A stretch of 17,531 bases of DNA from Candidatus Woesearchaeota archaeon (GCA_019323555.1 JAHWHC010000055.1:1-17531); one strand, 5' to 3'; shown: positions 6,352-12,499, counted from the first letter of the stretch. Program-made: numbers and translations. Notes: generated by a model not told the origin, from the letters alone.

Positions 6352-7104
6352 ATGTGGACGCATAATCTAAATCCAGTACTGTTCTCACTAGGCCCCTTAG
6401 AGATAAGATGGTACGGCCTGATGTATGTTCTAAGCTTTATTGTAATCTATCTCTATGCAAGAGCTGCTGTAAAGCACAAAAAACTGAACATCACCTTGAA
6501 AGACCTTGATGACCTAATGATCTGGCTTGTTGCAGCATTGATCATAGGAGCAAGACTAGGGGAGATCTTGTTTTACAATCCATCTTATTATGTTGCAAAT
6601 CCTTCTGAAATAATTGCAATCTGGCACGGCGGCCTGAGTTTTCACGGCGGATTGATAGGGGTGCTAATTGCAGGGTACGCATTTTCAAGGAAGCACAAAA
6701 TAAATTTCTTGCAATTATGCGATATCTTTGTTGTTCCACTTACTTTAGCACAAGTGTTTGGAAGAATGGGAAATTTCATCAATGGAGAACTGTATGGAAG
6801 AATTACCACAGTATCTTGGGGAGTCAAGTTTCCCTCTGCAGAAGGCTTCAGGCACCCATCACAACTCTATGAAGCAGCATATGACCTAGTGATATTTGGA
6901 TTCTTGTTTTTCCAGAGAAACCTCAAAAGAAAACCAGGATACTTGCTCGGCTGGTTCTTGGTATTATACTCTATCTTCAGGTTTTTCACAGAATTTGTCC
7001 GCGAACCAGAAATAATGATAGGCCCTTTGACAATGGGACAGTGCCTGAATATCCCCATGTTTATAGCAGGAGTTTATTTGCTGTATAGGATTAGAAAGAA
7101 ATAA
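6352..7104 (+). CDS. lgt: Prolipoprotein diacylglyceryl transferase (Lgt)
   Basis: Membrane enzyme that moves a lipid from a phospholipid to the lipobox Cys of secreted proteins. The 250-aa protein shows seven or so hydrophobic helices and the Lgt signature GRMGNFINGE (137-146). Residues corresponding by eye to E. coli Lgt functional sites are present: Y21 (of IRWYG), H98 (of SFHGGLIG), R138, N141, E174 and R217 in the C-terminal FVREPE. Nothing suggests decay. Lgt is a bacterial hallmark and absent from most archaea, so transfer from bacteria is likely. What it uses as donor in an ether-lipid membrane is unknown. A lipobox protein lies at 8284-8625. The gene starts one base after the preceding stop and its last 14 bases overlap the convergent SGNH gene. 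Confidence 0.95.
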   Translation: MWTHNLNPVLFSLGPLEIRWYGLMYVLSFIVIYLYARAAVKHKKLNITLKDLDDLMIWLVAALIIGARLGEILFYNPSYYVANPSEIIAIWHGGLSFHGGLIGVLIAGYAFSRKHKINFLQLCDIFVVPLTLAQVFGRMGNFINGELYGRITTVSWGVKFPSAEGFRHPSQLYEAAYDLVIFGFLFFQRNLKRKPGYLLGWFLVLYSIFRFFTEFVREPEIMIGPLTMGQCLNIPMFIAGVYLLYRIRKK

Positions 7105-7720
7105 ACTCATTCTTTTCTAGAGCTTCTTTAACAACTTCAAATATCTTTTTGTGCCCTTCTGTGTTTGGGTGAAGGCCGTCAATTAGCCAATTCTTGTAAT
7201 CTTCTTTTATCCAGACATCAAAGAGTTCAACAAACAACAGATTGTTCTTTTTGCAAAAATCCTGCATTGCTTCATCATATTTTTTGATATCCTCATTGTT
7301 GTAACTTTCTTTTTCTGACCACTTCAATGGAGAAGGATTTACTGGCGTCAGGCCAACAAATGCAATTCTGGATGTGAATTTTTTGCTGGTTTGCAATATT
7401 TTCTGCAGATTTTCCTTGAATTGTTCTAAAGGGACGTGCAAGGGGCCCTGCATAGAATCATTTATGCCTATTGAAAAAACAAGAACATTTTTTTCTTTGG
7501 TGTCTTCGTACATTCTTGCTTCACACTCAACTTCTAATCGGTCTAGCAACCATCTTGAAATATCCCCAGAAACACCAAGATTATACGTAAGAATGAAATT
7601 CTGAAGGTCAGTCACACTTTTCTTGTCTAGGCACTCTTTAATTCTACCAACCCAGCCGCCATGACCTGGATCCCAGCAACCATGCGTGATACTTGCTCCG
7701 AAAAAACAGATGATAGTCAT
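7091..7720 (-). CDS. SGNH/GDSL-family hydrolase (lipase/esterase-like)
   Basis: Serine hydrolase of the SGNH fold, acting on esters of lipids, sugars or peptides; the substrate is unknown. The 209-aa protein has block I with the nucleophile (GASITHG, S10), block II Gly (NLGVSG, G49-G52), block III GIND (85-88, N87) and block V DGLHPN (D181, H184). The catalytic Ser-Asp-His set and oxyanion residues are all present. There is no signal peptide, so it is probably cytoplasmic. Its ATG overlaps the metallophosphoesterase stop by 4 bases, so both are on one minus-strand transcript. The 3' end overlaps lgt by 14 bases. Confidence 0.9.
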   Translation of the reverse strand: MTIICFFGASITHGCWDPGHGGWVGRIKECLDKKSVTDLQNFILTYNLGVSGDISRWLLDRLEVECEARMYEDTKEKNVLVFSIGINDSMQGPLHVPLEQFKENLQKILQTSKKFTSRIAFVGLTPVNPSPLKWSEKESYNNEDIKKYDEAMQDFCKKNNLLFVELFDVWIKEDYKNWLIDGLHPNTEGHKKIFEVVKEALEKNEFISF

Positions 7721-8208
7721 TCAAACACCTCAATCTCAATCTTATCAGTATCAGTATCCCAGATTGCAAAGCTTGGCTTGCCTAACCTGCCCATTATTTC
7801 TCCTGGATTGACGAATAAAGTGTTGCCGATCTTTTTTATATCGCTTTTGTGCTTATGGCCATAGAAAACAATATCAAACTTGCCAGACTTTGCCAACTCT
7901 TCTGCTTTTTCAGGCATGTGACAGATGGCAATCTTCTTTCCTGCTAATTCAAGCTCAGCAATATCACCGTAGAGAGTTACATTTTCTGCTTCATCAGCCA
8001 ATTGTTTAGTTGTTTCCCTGTCATCAATATTGCCATAGACACAGTGAACAGGCTTTCCAAACTTAGCCAGGTAATCCTTGATGATAAAAGGCGCGCAGAA
8101 ATCACCGCAATGAAACAAAACAGCAATATTCTTCCCTTTAAGTATATTTAACGCCTTTTCAAGATTCCAGATATTATCATGACTGTCGCTTATAATTCCG
8201 ATTATCAT
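7717..8208 (-). CDS. YfcE/MJ0936-type metallophosphoesterase
   Basis: Two-metal phosphodiesterase of the YfcE/MJ0936 family, known to hydrolyse model phosphodiesters; the physiological substrate is not settled. The 163-aa length is typical. Metal-ligand motifs in order: SDSHDN (D8, H10), HCGD (H33, D36), YGNID (N60), a single His at 97 (CHMPE, where relatives usually have HG), and GHKH (H118, H120), followed by NPGE. It is the first gene of a leaderless two-gene operon with the SGNH hydrolase; minus-strand TATA CTTATATA at 8238-8231. Confidence 0.92.
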   Translation of the reverse strand: MIIGIISDSHDNIWNLEKALNILKGKNIAVLFHCGDFCAPFIIKDYLAKFGKPVHCVYGNIDDRETTKQLADEAENVTLYGDIAELELAGKKIAICHMPEKAEELAKSGKFDIVFYGHKHKSDIKKIGNTLFVNPGEIMGRLGKPSFAIWDTDTDKIEIEVFE

Positions 8209-8230
8209 GGCATATTCGAATAGGGCGGCC

Positions 8231-8238
8231 TATATAAG
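8231..8238 (-). promoter_or_regulatory. TATA box of the metallophosphoesterase operon
   Basis: Minus-strand CTTATATA, centred 26.5 nt before the ATG at 8208; leaderless start predicted. The same octamer and spacing as at hypA. Confidence 0.6.
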
Positions 8239-8253
8239 TTTTGCGCAGAAAAG

Positions 8254-8261
8254 TTTAAATA
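8254..8261 (+). promoter_or_regulatory. TATA box of the lipobox-protein operon
   Basis: TTTAAATA centred 26.5 nt upstream of the ATG at 8284; leaderless start predicted. Divergent from the metallophosphoesterase promoter, only about 20 bases away. Confidence 0.6.
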
Positions 8262-8283
8262 AATCCCTTCTAAACCAAGCTGT

Positions 8284-8625
8284 ATGAAAGCAATACAGTT
8301 ACTAACAATAATAAGCCTATTACTTCTGGTAATAGCATGTGTTCCTCCAGCAGAGGAGCTTGCAAACGTGACAAAAGAAGAGAACAAGACAGCAGAGCCT
8401 GAGGTTGAAGTGCAGCAAGAGATAACAATTGTTCCTGAAGTGCCAAAAGAAAACAAGACAATTGTTGAAAACAAAACAACAAATACAACACAGAACACAA
8501 CAGCACCTCCAATAACAACAGCAGCACAAACACCGCCGCCACAAGTGGCAAACAGCACAATAGTATACACAGGCGGAGCAATAGAGATGGGCGAGGGAGA
8601 ATCTGCCAAAATTATAATAAAATAA
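8284..8625 (+). CDS. Lipobox-containing, sequon-rich surface protein
   Basis: Secreted protein of 113 aa. The N-terminus has a short charged start, a hydrophobic core (6-17) and the lipobox VIAC with Cys19, which is the expected substrate of the Lgt encoded at 6352-7104. Residues 20-95 are low in complexity, rich in Thr, Glu, Pro and Asn, with seven N-x-S/T sequons (one NVT, three NKT, two NTT, one NST). This suggests an extended, heavily N-glycosylated stalk. The last 20 residues (GGAIEMGEGESAKIIIK) are more ordered-looking. I recognise no family. It is leaderless and precedes the thioredoxin-reductase-like gene by 12 bases, probably on the same transcript. The antisense frame is also open but looks like a composition artefact. 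Confidence 0.8.
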   Translation: MKAIQLLTIISLLLLVIACVPPAEELANVTKEENKTAEPEVEVQQEITIVPEVPKENKTIVENKTTNTTQNTTAPPITTAAQTPPPQVANSTIVYTGGAIEMGEGESAKIIIK

Positions 8626-8627
8626 AA

Positions 8628-8634
8628 GGGTGAT
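8628..8634 (+). promoter_or_regulatory. Shine-Dalgarno site of the thioredoxin-reductase-like gene
   Basis: GGGTGAT, three bases before the ATG at 8638, in the 12-base gap after the lipobox-protein stop. Supports ATG 8638 and internal-operon translation. Confidence 0.65.
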
Positions 8635-8637
8635 ACG

Positions 8638-9546
8638 ATGGTCGTCTACGACCTGATAATAATAGGCGGAGGGCCTGCAGGCCTGAGCGCTGCAATCTAC
8701 GCTGCAAGACAAAAAATCAGTTTCATAGTTCTAACAGGCAATATAGGCGGACAGACACTCTGGAGCACAGAGGTAGAGAACTATCTCGGCTTCCACACAA
8801 TGACAGGGGAGCAACTAGTAGAAAAGTTCGAGGAACACCTGAAAGAATACAAGATAGATGTCCACGAGCAAGAGCCAGTGGAAGCTGTCAAGAAAAAAGG
8901 CAAGGCATTCGAAGTAAAGACAAAAAAAGGAACATACCAGACAAAAACAGTGATAATCGCCTCTGGAAAACAGCCAAGAAAACTGAATGTGCCTGGAGAA
9001 AAAGAATTATACGGCAAAGGCGTTACATACTGCGCAACCTGCGACGCTCCATTATACAAAGGAAAGACAGTTGCTGTAATTGGCGGAGGCAATTCTGCAA
9101 TAGAGGCAGCAATGATACTTGAAAAATATGCCAAGAAAATCTACATGCTGATTTTTGGAGACAAAGTGCAGGGAGAACCAGTTCTTCTAGACAAGATAAA
9201 AGCAATGAAAAACCTGGAAATCATAACAAAAGCAGACACAAAAGCAATAACAGGGGACAAGTTTGTCAAAGGAATAGACTTTGAGCAAAACAAAAAGAAA
9301 AACAGCATAAAAGTAGACGGAGTATTCATAGAGATAGGATTAATACCAAACACGCAATTCATCGACATTGTTGAAAAAAATGAAAAAGGCGAGATCATCA
9401 CAAACAAAGAGATGCAATCCTCTGTTCCAGGAATATTTGCAGCAGGAGACGTGAATGACGGCGTGGAGAAACAGATAATTGTTGCAGCAGGAGAGGGATG
9501 TGTTGCTTTGCTGGAAGCAGTGAGATATCTGCAGAAATTGAAATAA
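8638..9546 (+). CDS. trxB: Thioredoxin reductase-like flavoprotein
   Basis: FAD-dependent disulfide reductase that keeps thioredoxin- or glutaredoxin-like proteins reduced; cytoplasmic. The 302-aa protein has the usual order: FAD motif GGGPAG (10-15), redox-active CATC (C132, C135), the dinucleotide motif GGGNSA (149-154), and the second FAD motif GIFAAGD (265-271). In bacterial enzymes the HRRxxxR motif that grips the NADPH 2'-phosphate follows the second nucleotide fold. Here the equivalent stretch reads LIFGDKVQGEP (171-181) with no paired Arg, so the electron donor may be NADH or something else (some archaeal homologues use F420 or other donors). It follows the lipobox protein and has its own Shine-Dalgarno. 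Confidence 0.92.
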   Translation: MVVYDLIIIGGGPAGLSAAIYAARQKISFIVLTGNIGGQTLWSTEVENYLGFHTMTGEQLVEKFEEHLKEYKIDVHEQEPVEAVKKKGKAFEVKTKKGTYQTKTVIIASGKQPRKLNVPGEKELYGKGVTYCATCDAPLYKGKTVAVIGGGNSAIEAAMILEKYAKKIYMLIFGDKVQGEPVLLDKIKAMKNLEIITKADTKAITGDKFVKGIDFEQNKKKNSIKVDGVFIEIGLIPNTQFIDIVEKNEKGEIITNKEMQSSVPGIFAAGDVNDGVEKQIIVAAGEGCVALLEAVRYLQKLK

Positions 9547-9564
9547 TGATGCTTTTTAGAAAGA

Positions 9565-9590
9565 TATATAAATAAGTTCATTTTTAAATA
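9565..9590 (+). promoter_or_regulatory. Two candidate TATA boxes of the histone gene
   Basis: TATATAAATA (9565-9574) and TTTAAATA (9583-9590). The first would start transcription near 9596 and leave a leader with the Shine-Dalgarno GGGGGATC (9608-9615), eight bases before the ATG. The second would start inside that site. I favour the first. Confidence 0.45.
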
Positions 9591-9623
9591 CCTTACCAAA
9601 GACCAAAGGGGGATCTTATAATC

Positions 9624-9842
9624 ATGGCAGTTAAGAGAGCCACGACTATTCCTAAAGCACCTCTTGCAAGAATAATGATGCAGGCAGGTGCGCAGAGGAT
9701 TAGTTCAGGAGCACTAGACGTTCTTGTTGAAATAATAGAAGATAAAGCACTAGACATAGCCAGCCAAGCAGTAAAGATCTCAAAACACGCAGGAAGAAAG
9801 ACAGTCAATGACGGAGACATCCGCCTGGCAGTAAGAAAGTAA
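9624..9842 (+). CDS. Archaeal histone (HMf family)
   Basis: DNA-wrapping protein that forms dimers and longer multimers; the chromatin protein of many euryarchaea and DPANN archaea. The 72-aa protein is a single histone fold: an N-terminal basic stretch (MAVKRATTIPKAP), AGAQRISSGA entering the long middle helix, then the diagnostic HAGRKTVNDGDI-LAVR end (55-71), very close to HMf/HTa-type sequences. It has a few more residues at the N-terminus than HMfB (MAVKRATT), adding positive charge. It has its own promoter and a strong Shine-Dalgarno (GGGGGATC), which suits a highly expressed protein. It is the best single sign that the window is archaeal. Confidence 0.97.
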   Translation: MAVKRATTIPKAPLARIMMQAGAQRISSGALDVLVEIIEDKALDIASQAVKISKHAGRKTVNDGDIRLAVRK

Positions 9843-9845
9843 AAG

Positions 9846-10265
9846 CTATTTTCTCTTCATATAAACAATCCTTTCCCAACCAAATAATCTTGCAAAGAAA
9901 TTATACAGGCCTGCCCTGTAACTCAACTGCCAGGGAGCTTTGCTGATTTTCTTAAAACCAAACTTCTTGTAGTAGCTCTCAAGATTACACAAGCAAATCA
10001 GATACAGCGTGCCATACTGCTTAAGCACATGCTTCAATAACACACCCATTCTGCCTTTTCCCCTGTGCTTTTTTGTTGTTATTACAACACCAAGCTCTAT
10101 GATCTTACCAAAATCCTTGATGCAGCAGATAGAAATCAATTTACCCTTGCTCATCAGCTTGTATACCTTAGCATTCATCAAGAAGGCAAGAGTGTCCATC
10201 CACTCTGTGAAAATCAGCTTCATCACACTAGCGGAATACAGCACCCGGGTCTCTACTATCTTCAT
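9846..10265 (-). CDS. GNAT family N-acetyltransferase
   Basis: Acyl-CoA-dependent acetyltransferase of unknown target. The 139-aa protein has the core GNAT elements: strand 4 ending ELGVVITTKKHRGKG (57-71), in which HRGKGRMG is the acetyl-CoA pyrophosphate-binding loop (RxxGxG/A), then the helix LLKHVLKQYG. The later LESYYKKFGFKKI (95-107) is the typical C-terminal YKKxGF motif. The C-terminal 30 residues are basic and aromatic. It is a single leaderless gene; its TATA box (10288-10295) is shared with the divergent tRNA-Ala. The 3' end is three bases from the histone stop, convergent. Confidence 0.88.
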   Translation of the reverse strand: MKIVETRVLYSASVMKLIFTEWMDTLAFLMNAKVYKLMSKGKLISICCIKDFGKIIELGVVITTKKHRGKGRMGVLLKHVLKQYGTLYLICLCNLESYYKKFGFKKISKAPWQLSYRAGLYNFFARLFGWERIVYMKRK

Positions 10266-10287
10266 ATTTAGGCATAAAAGCAGAGGT

Positions 10288-10295
10288 TTTATAAA
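10288..10295. promoter_or_regulatory. Palindromic TATA box shared by the GNAT gene and tRNA-Ala
   Basis: TTTATAAA is its own reverse complement. Its centre is 26.5 nt from the GNAT start codon (minus) and 30.5 nt from the first base of tRNA-Ala (plus). The same 30.5-nt spacing is found at the CAT tRNA. Confidence 0.55.
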
Positions 10296-10321
10296 TAAAA
10301 TTCGGTATTTTTGAAGATTAT

Positions 10322-10426
10322 GGGCTGGTAGTTCAACCTGGTAGAACGCTCCGCTGGCAGCGGAGAGGCTGCGGGTTCAAACGTGAGGGACTGCAGAGTT
10401 CCTTTCTGAAAGTCCCGCCCAGTCCA
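10322..10426 (+). tRNA. tRNA-Ala (GGC) with an intron in the T-loop
   Basis: The full cloverleaf can be drawn: acceptor GGGCTGG (10322-10328) with CCAGTCC (10419-10425), D-stem GTTC/GAAC, anticodon stem CTCCG/CGGAG with loop CTGGCAG (anticodon GGC, 10356-10358), T-stem GCGGG/CCCGC and discriminator A10426. The G3-U70 pair, the main alanine identity element, is present. No CCA is encoded. The T-loop is split by a 31-base intron (10382-10412) between positions 59 and 60; joining the exons gives a standard TTCAAAT loop. The anticodon loop itself has no intron. Transcribed from the palindromic TATA box at 10288-10295. Confidence 0.93.
10382..10412 (+). other. tRNA-Ala intron, position 59/60, with a strict BHB motif
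   Basis: The exon 4-mer TTCA (10376-10379) pairs perfectly with TGAA (10407-10410) as the central helix. It is flanked by 3-base bulges AA|C and AG|T at the two cut sites. The outer helix is the 5-bp T-stem. The inner intron helix runs from 10383 to 10406 with one T-T mismatch and a GCAG loop. This is a complete hBHBh' substrate for the tRNA splicing endonuclease. Confidence 0.88.
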
Positions 10427-10444
10427 TACTTTTATATCGATACC

Positions 10445-10452
10445 TTTTTAAA
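10445..10452 (+). promoter_or_regulatory. Probable TATA box of the HAD-hydrolase operon
   Basis: TTTTTAAA, about 36 nt before the ATG at 10485, giving a leader of about 10 nt that carries the GGGGG Shine-Dalgarno (10477-10481). Confidence 0.45.
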
Positions 10453-10484
10453 GGATAAGTATTCCATAGTGTATTAGGGGGAAA

Positions 10485-11123
10485 ATGGCAAAAGCAATAT
10501 TATTTGATTTTTGGGGAACTTTGGCAGAAAATGGCACTTATTCTCCGCTGAGACAGACATATAACATACTCAGAGTGAGAATGAAATTCTCTGATTTTGT
10601 CATCAAAATAGAGGGCGTGCTAATGACAAAACCTCATGAAGACCAGACCAGCGCCTTCACAGAGGTGTGCCAGGCATTCAACATAGAGCCAAGACCATTC
10701 ATAATCGACAAATTAATAGGGGTATGGAACAAGAACAAACTGCTGGCGCAATTATATCCAGAGACAATAGCTGTACTGGAAGAACTGAAAAAGAAAAAAT
10801 ACAAGCTGGCAATAATATCAAATTCTCCAAATAACTCTGTAGAGCCTGTGATTGAAAAATTCGGCTTAGGAAAATACTTTGATGCAATTGAATTAAGCTG
10901 GCAGACAGGCAACCTGAAAACAGACAAAGAAATGTTTGAGAACACGCTCAAAAAGCTGAAAGTAAAGAAAGAAAATGCATTGATGGTAGGAGACAGCATC
11001 CCAACAGACATAGAGGGAGCAAAGAATGCAGGAATAAAAGCAATTCTAGTAGACAGAAAAGGCTCAAGAGAGTGGCCTGAAAAGATAAAGGACCTTACAG
11101 AACTACATACTGTTCTACCATGA
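10485..11123 (+). CDS. HAD-superfamily hydrolase
   Basis: Haloacid-dehalogenase-fold phosphatase-like protein (212 aa); the substrate is unknown. Motif I is FDFWGTL with nucleophile D8, but the second Asp of the usual DxD, the acid/base residue, is Trp10. Motif II is ISNS (S112-N113), motif III Lys145 (GNLKTD), and motif IV GDSxxTD (D170, D175). A helical cap lies between motifs I and II (about 17-90), as in subclass I. The DFWGTL variant occurs in some HAD families, so activity may be altered rather than lost. It is the first gene of an operon and overlaps the alpha/beta hydrolase by 4 bases (ATGA). Confidence 0.88.
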   Translation: MAKAILFDFWGTLAENGTYSPLRQTYNILRVRMKFSDFVIKIEGVLMTKPHEDQTSAFTEVCQAFNIEPRPFIIDKLIGVWNKNKLLAQLYPETIAVLEELKKKKYKLAIISNSPNNSVEPVIEKFGLGKYFDAIELSWQTGNLKTDKEMFENTLKKLKVKKENALMVGDSIPTDIEGAKNAGIKAILVDRKGSREWPEKIKDLTELHTVLP

Positions 11124-11902
11124 AAAAAGAAATAAGCTTCAAGAACAACAAAGGACAGACACTAAGAGGCGACCTTTATGTTCCTGAAGAAAAATACAAA
11201 CTGAAGTATTCTGCTATTATCGTGTGCCATGGTTTGGGCGGCAATAAAGACGCACAAAACAAAGTGGACCTTGCAGAGGCGCTATATAAAGAAGGATTCG
11301 TTGTTCTAAGATTTGATTTTACAGGCCACGGAAAAAGCGAAGGAGACTATGCAGATACAACACTCACTCAAGAAGTGAATGATGTCAAAGCAGCAATAGT
11401 TGCAATGTATTCTCTTGGAAAAGTGGACAGAAAAAAGCTGGGGCTAATCGGACATTCTCTAGCAGGAACAGTGACTGTAATAGAGGCAGCAACAGACAGC
11501 AGAATAAAAAGCGCAGCAGTGATAGCAGCAGTGGTAGACATGGAAAAGCCAATGAGCACGGCAGGCAAGAGCAATATCAAAAAATGGCAAAAAACAGATG
11601 CGTTACATTTAGAAGGAGGCACGCTGAAGTATTCCTTCTTTAAAGACTTCAAAAAATATAATATTCTCACTTATGCCAAAAAAATAAAGATTCCTTTCCT
11701 GGTAATACATGGAACAAAAGATTATGCGGTAGGCATGAGCCAAGCAAAAGCACTTGCAAAAGCAGCAGGAGCACAGCTGCAAACAGTTGATGAAGGACAC
11801 ATTTTTGACAAAAAAGCAATAGCGCCTGCAGTAGAGTGGTTCAAAAAAACATTGAGGCAGCGCAGAAACAAAGTTTCTGCTGGTCTCAAATTGAAAATTT
11901 GA
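11120..11902 (+). CDS. Alpha/beta hydrolase (serine esterase/peptidase-like)
   Basis: Cytoplasmic serine hydrolase of 260 aa; the natural ester or amide substrate is unknown. The oxyanion region is CHGLGGNKD (37-45). The DFTGHGKSEG stretch (about 66-75) is typical of the BAAT/monoglyceride-lipase-like and DUF-type archaeal hydrolases. The nucleophile elbow is GHSLAG (Ser113), the acid is D201 in HGTKD, and the His is H227 in DEGH. All three catalytic residues are in the expected order and spacing. It starts inside the HAD gene's stop codon (ATGA) and is followed closely by the HIT gene. Confidence 0.9.
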   Translation: MKKEISFKNNKGQTLRGDLYVPEEKYKLKYSAIIVCHGLGGNKDAQNKVDLAEALYKEGFVVLRFDFTGHGKSEGDYADTTLTQEVNDVKAAIVAMYSLGKVDRKKLGLIGHSLAGTVTVIEAATDSRIKSAAVIAAVVDMEKPMSTAGKSNIKKWQKTDALHLEGGTLKYSFFKDFKKYNILTYAKKIKIPFLVIHGTKDYAVGMSQAKALAKAAGAQLQTVDEGHIFDKKAIAPAVEWFKKTLRQRRNKVSAGLKLKI

Positions 11903-11907
11903 GGTGA
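11901..11907 (+). promoter_or_regulatory. Shine-Dalgarno site of the HIT gene
   Basis: GAGGTGA, overlapping the stop of the alpha/beta hydrolase gene and five bases before ATG 11913. It shows that the ATG, not the in-frame GTG at 11904 inside the site, is the start. Confidence 0.7.
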
Positions 11908-11912
11908 GTAAT

Positions 11913-12323
11913 ATGGAAGACTGTATATTCTGCAAGATTGTAAAAGGGGAAATTCCTTGCCAGAAAGTTTATGAGAATGACAAAATACTCGCATTTCTTG
12001 ACATAATGCCTGTGCACAAAGGACACACTCTGATAATACCAAAAGAGCATCATGCAGATATATTAGACATGCCTGATGATACACTAGCAGAGCTTGCTAA
12101 AACAGCAAAAAAAGTCTCAAAAGCAGTTAAAGAAGCAACAAAAGCAGACGGGTTCAATGTCACGCAGAACAACGGAGCAGCAGCAGGACAGGCAGTGTTT
12201 CACTTCCATCTGCACATAATACCAAGATTCAACAATGACGGCCTTAAGACCTGGCCTCACCAGAAATTAACTGAAGAAGAGATGAATGAGATACACCAGG
12301 CCATAAAAAATTCCCTGGAATGA
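11913..12323 (+). CDS. HIT-family nucleotide hydrolase (HinT-like)
   Basis: Small nucleotide phosphoramidase/hydrolase of the histidine-triad family, which removes groups from AMP or GMP adducts. The 136-aa protein begins with CIFC (C4, C7), which with later His residues (H46 region) forms the zinc site found in many HIT proteins. The catalytic triad motif HFHLH is H97, H99 and H101, followed by the typical IIPRF. Length and order are normal. It is the third gene of the HAD / alpha-beta hydrolase / HIT operon. The shared transcript suggests small-molecule clean-up functions, but no common pathway is evident. Confidence 0.94.
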   Translation: MEDCIFCKIVKGEIPCQKVYENDKILAFLDIMPVHKGHTLIIPKEHHADILDMPDDTLAELAKTAKKVSKAVKEATKADGFNVTQNNGAAAGQAVFHFHLHIIPRFNNDGLKTWPHQKLTEEEMNEIHQAIKNSLE

Positions 12324-12327
12324 TAAC

Positions 12328-12335
12328 TTTTAAAA
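12328..12335 (+). promoter_or_regulatory. TATA box of the CAT tRNA
   Basis: TTTTAAAA centred 30.5 nt before tRNA position 1, matching the spacing seen for tRNA-Ala. Confidence 0.5.
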
Positions 12336-12361
12336 AGGCCTTCTAATTTTAATGTCGTAAT

Positions 12362-12488
12362 GGCGGCGTAGCTTAGCCTGGTATAGTACTGCGCTCATGA
12401 ATGCTTTTCTTGAGCGATGAGGTCTCTGACCTATGATTAAGAAAGCAGTGCAACGCAGGGGTCCCGAGTTCAAATCTCGGCGCCGCCA
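12362..12488 (+). tRNA. tRNA with CAT anticodon (Met or Ile2), interrupted in the anticodon loop
   Basis: Acceptor GGCGGCG (12362-12368) pairs with CGCCGCC (12481-12487); discriminator A12488. The D-stem pairs GCT with AGT (one G-U). Anticodon stem CTGCG (12389-12393) pairs with CGCAG (12454-12458), and the loop starts CTCAT, so the anticodon is CAT (12396-12398). The T-arm is CCGAG-TTCAAAT-CTCGG. Between loop positions 37 and 38 lie 53 extra bases (12400-12452). Elongator Met, initiator Met and Ile2 all have a CAT gene anticodon. The G1-C72 pair and CTCAT loop fit an elongator or Ile2 better than an initiator, but I cannot separate them safely. An oligo-T run (12492-12497) follows. Confidence 0.85.
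12400..12452 (+). other. Intervening sequence of the CAT tRNA, perhaps two introns
   Basis: A single 53-base intron at 37/38 gives a poor central helix (CTCA against AGTG, two of four pairs). A 17-base intron (12400-12416) gives a perfect one: CTCA (12394-12397) with TGAG (12411-12414), bulges TG|A and CG|A. That would leave a second insert of about 36 bases (near 12418-12453). The second insert contains the hairpin AGGTC-TCT-GACCT (12420-12432). Confidence 0.6.
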
Positions 12489-12499
12489 CTATTTTTTAT

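Noticed and set aside
8205..8709. Open frames on the minus strand opposite the lipobox protein
   Set aside because: Their Cys/Ser/Val/Leu-rich composition is simply the complement of the Thr/Asn/Ala codons of the real gene; no start signal or domain.
12400..12452. A single canonical 53-base intron in the CAT tRNA
   Set aside because: Central helix would have only two of four pairs; kept as the default span but a two-intron model fits better. Not proven either way.
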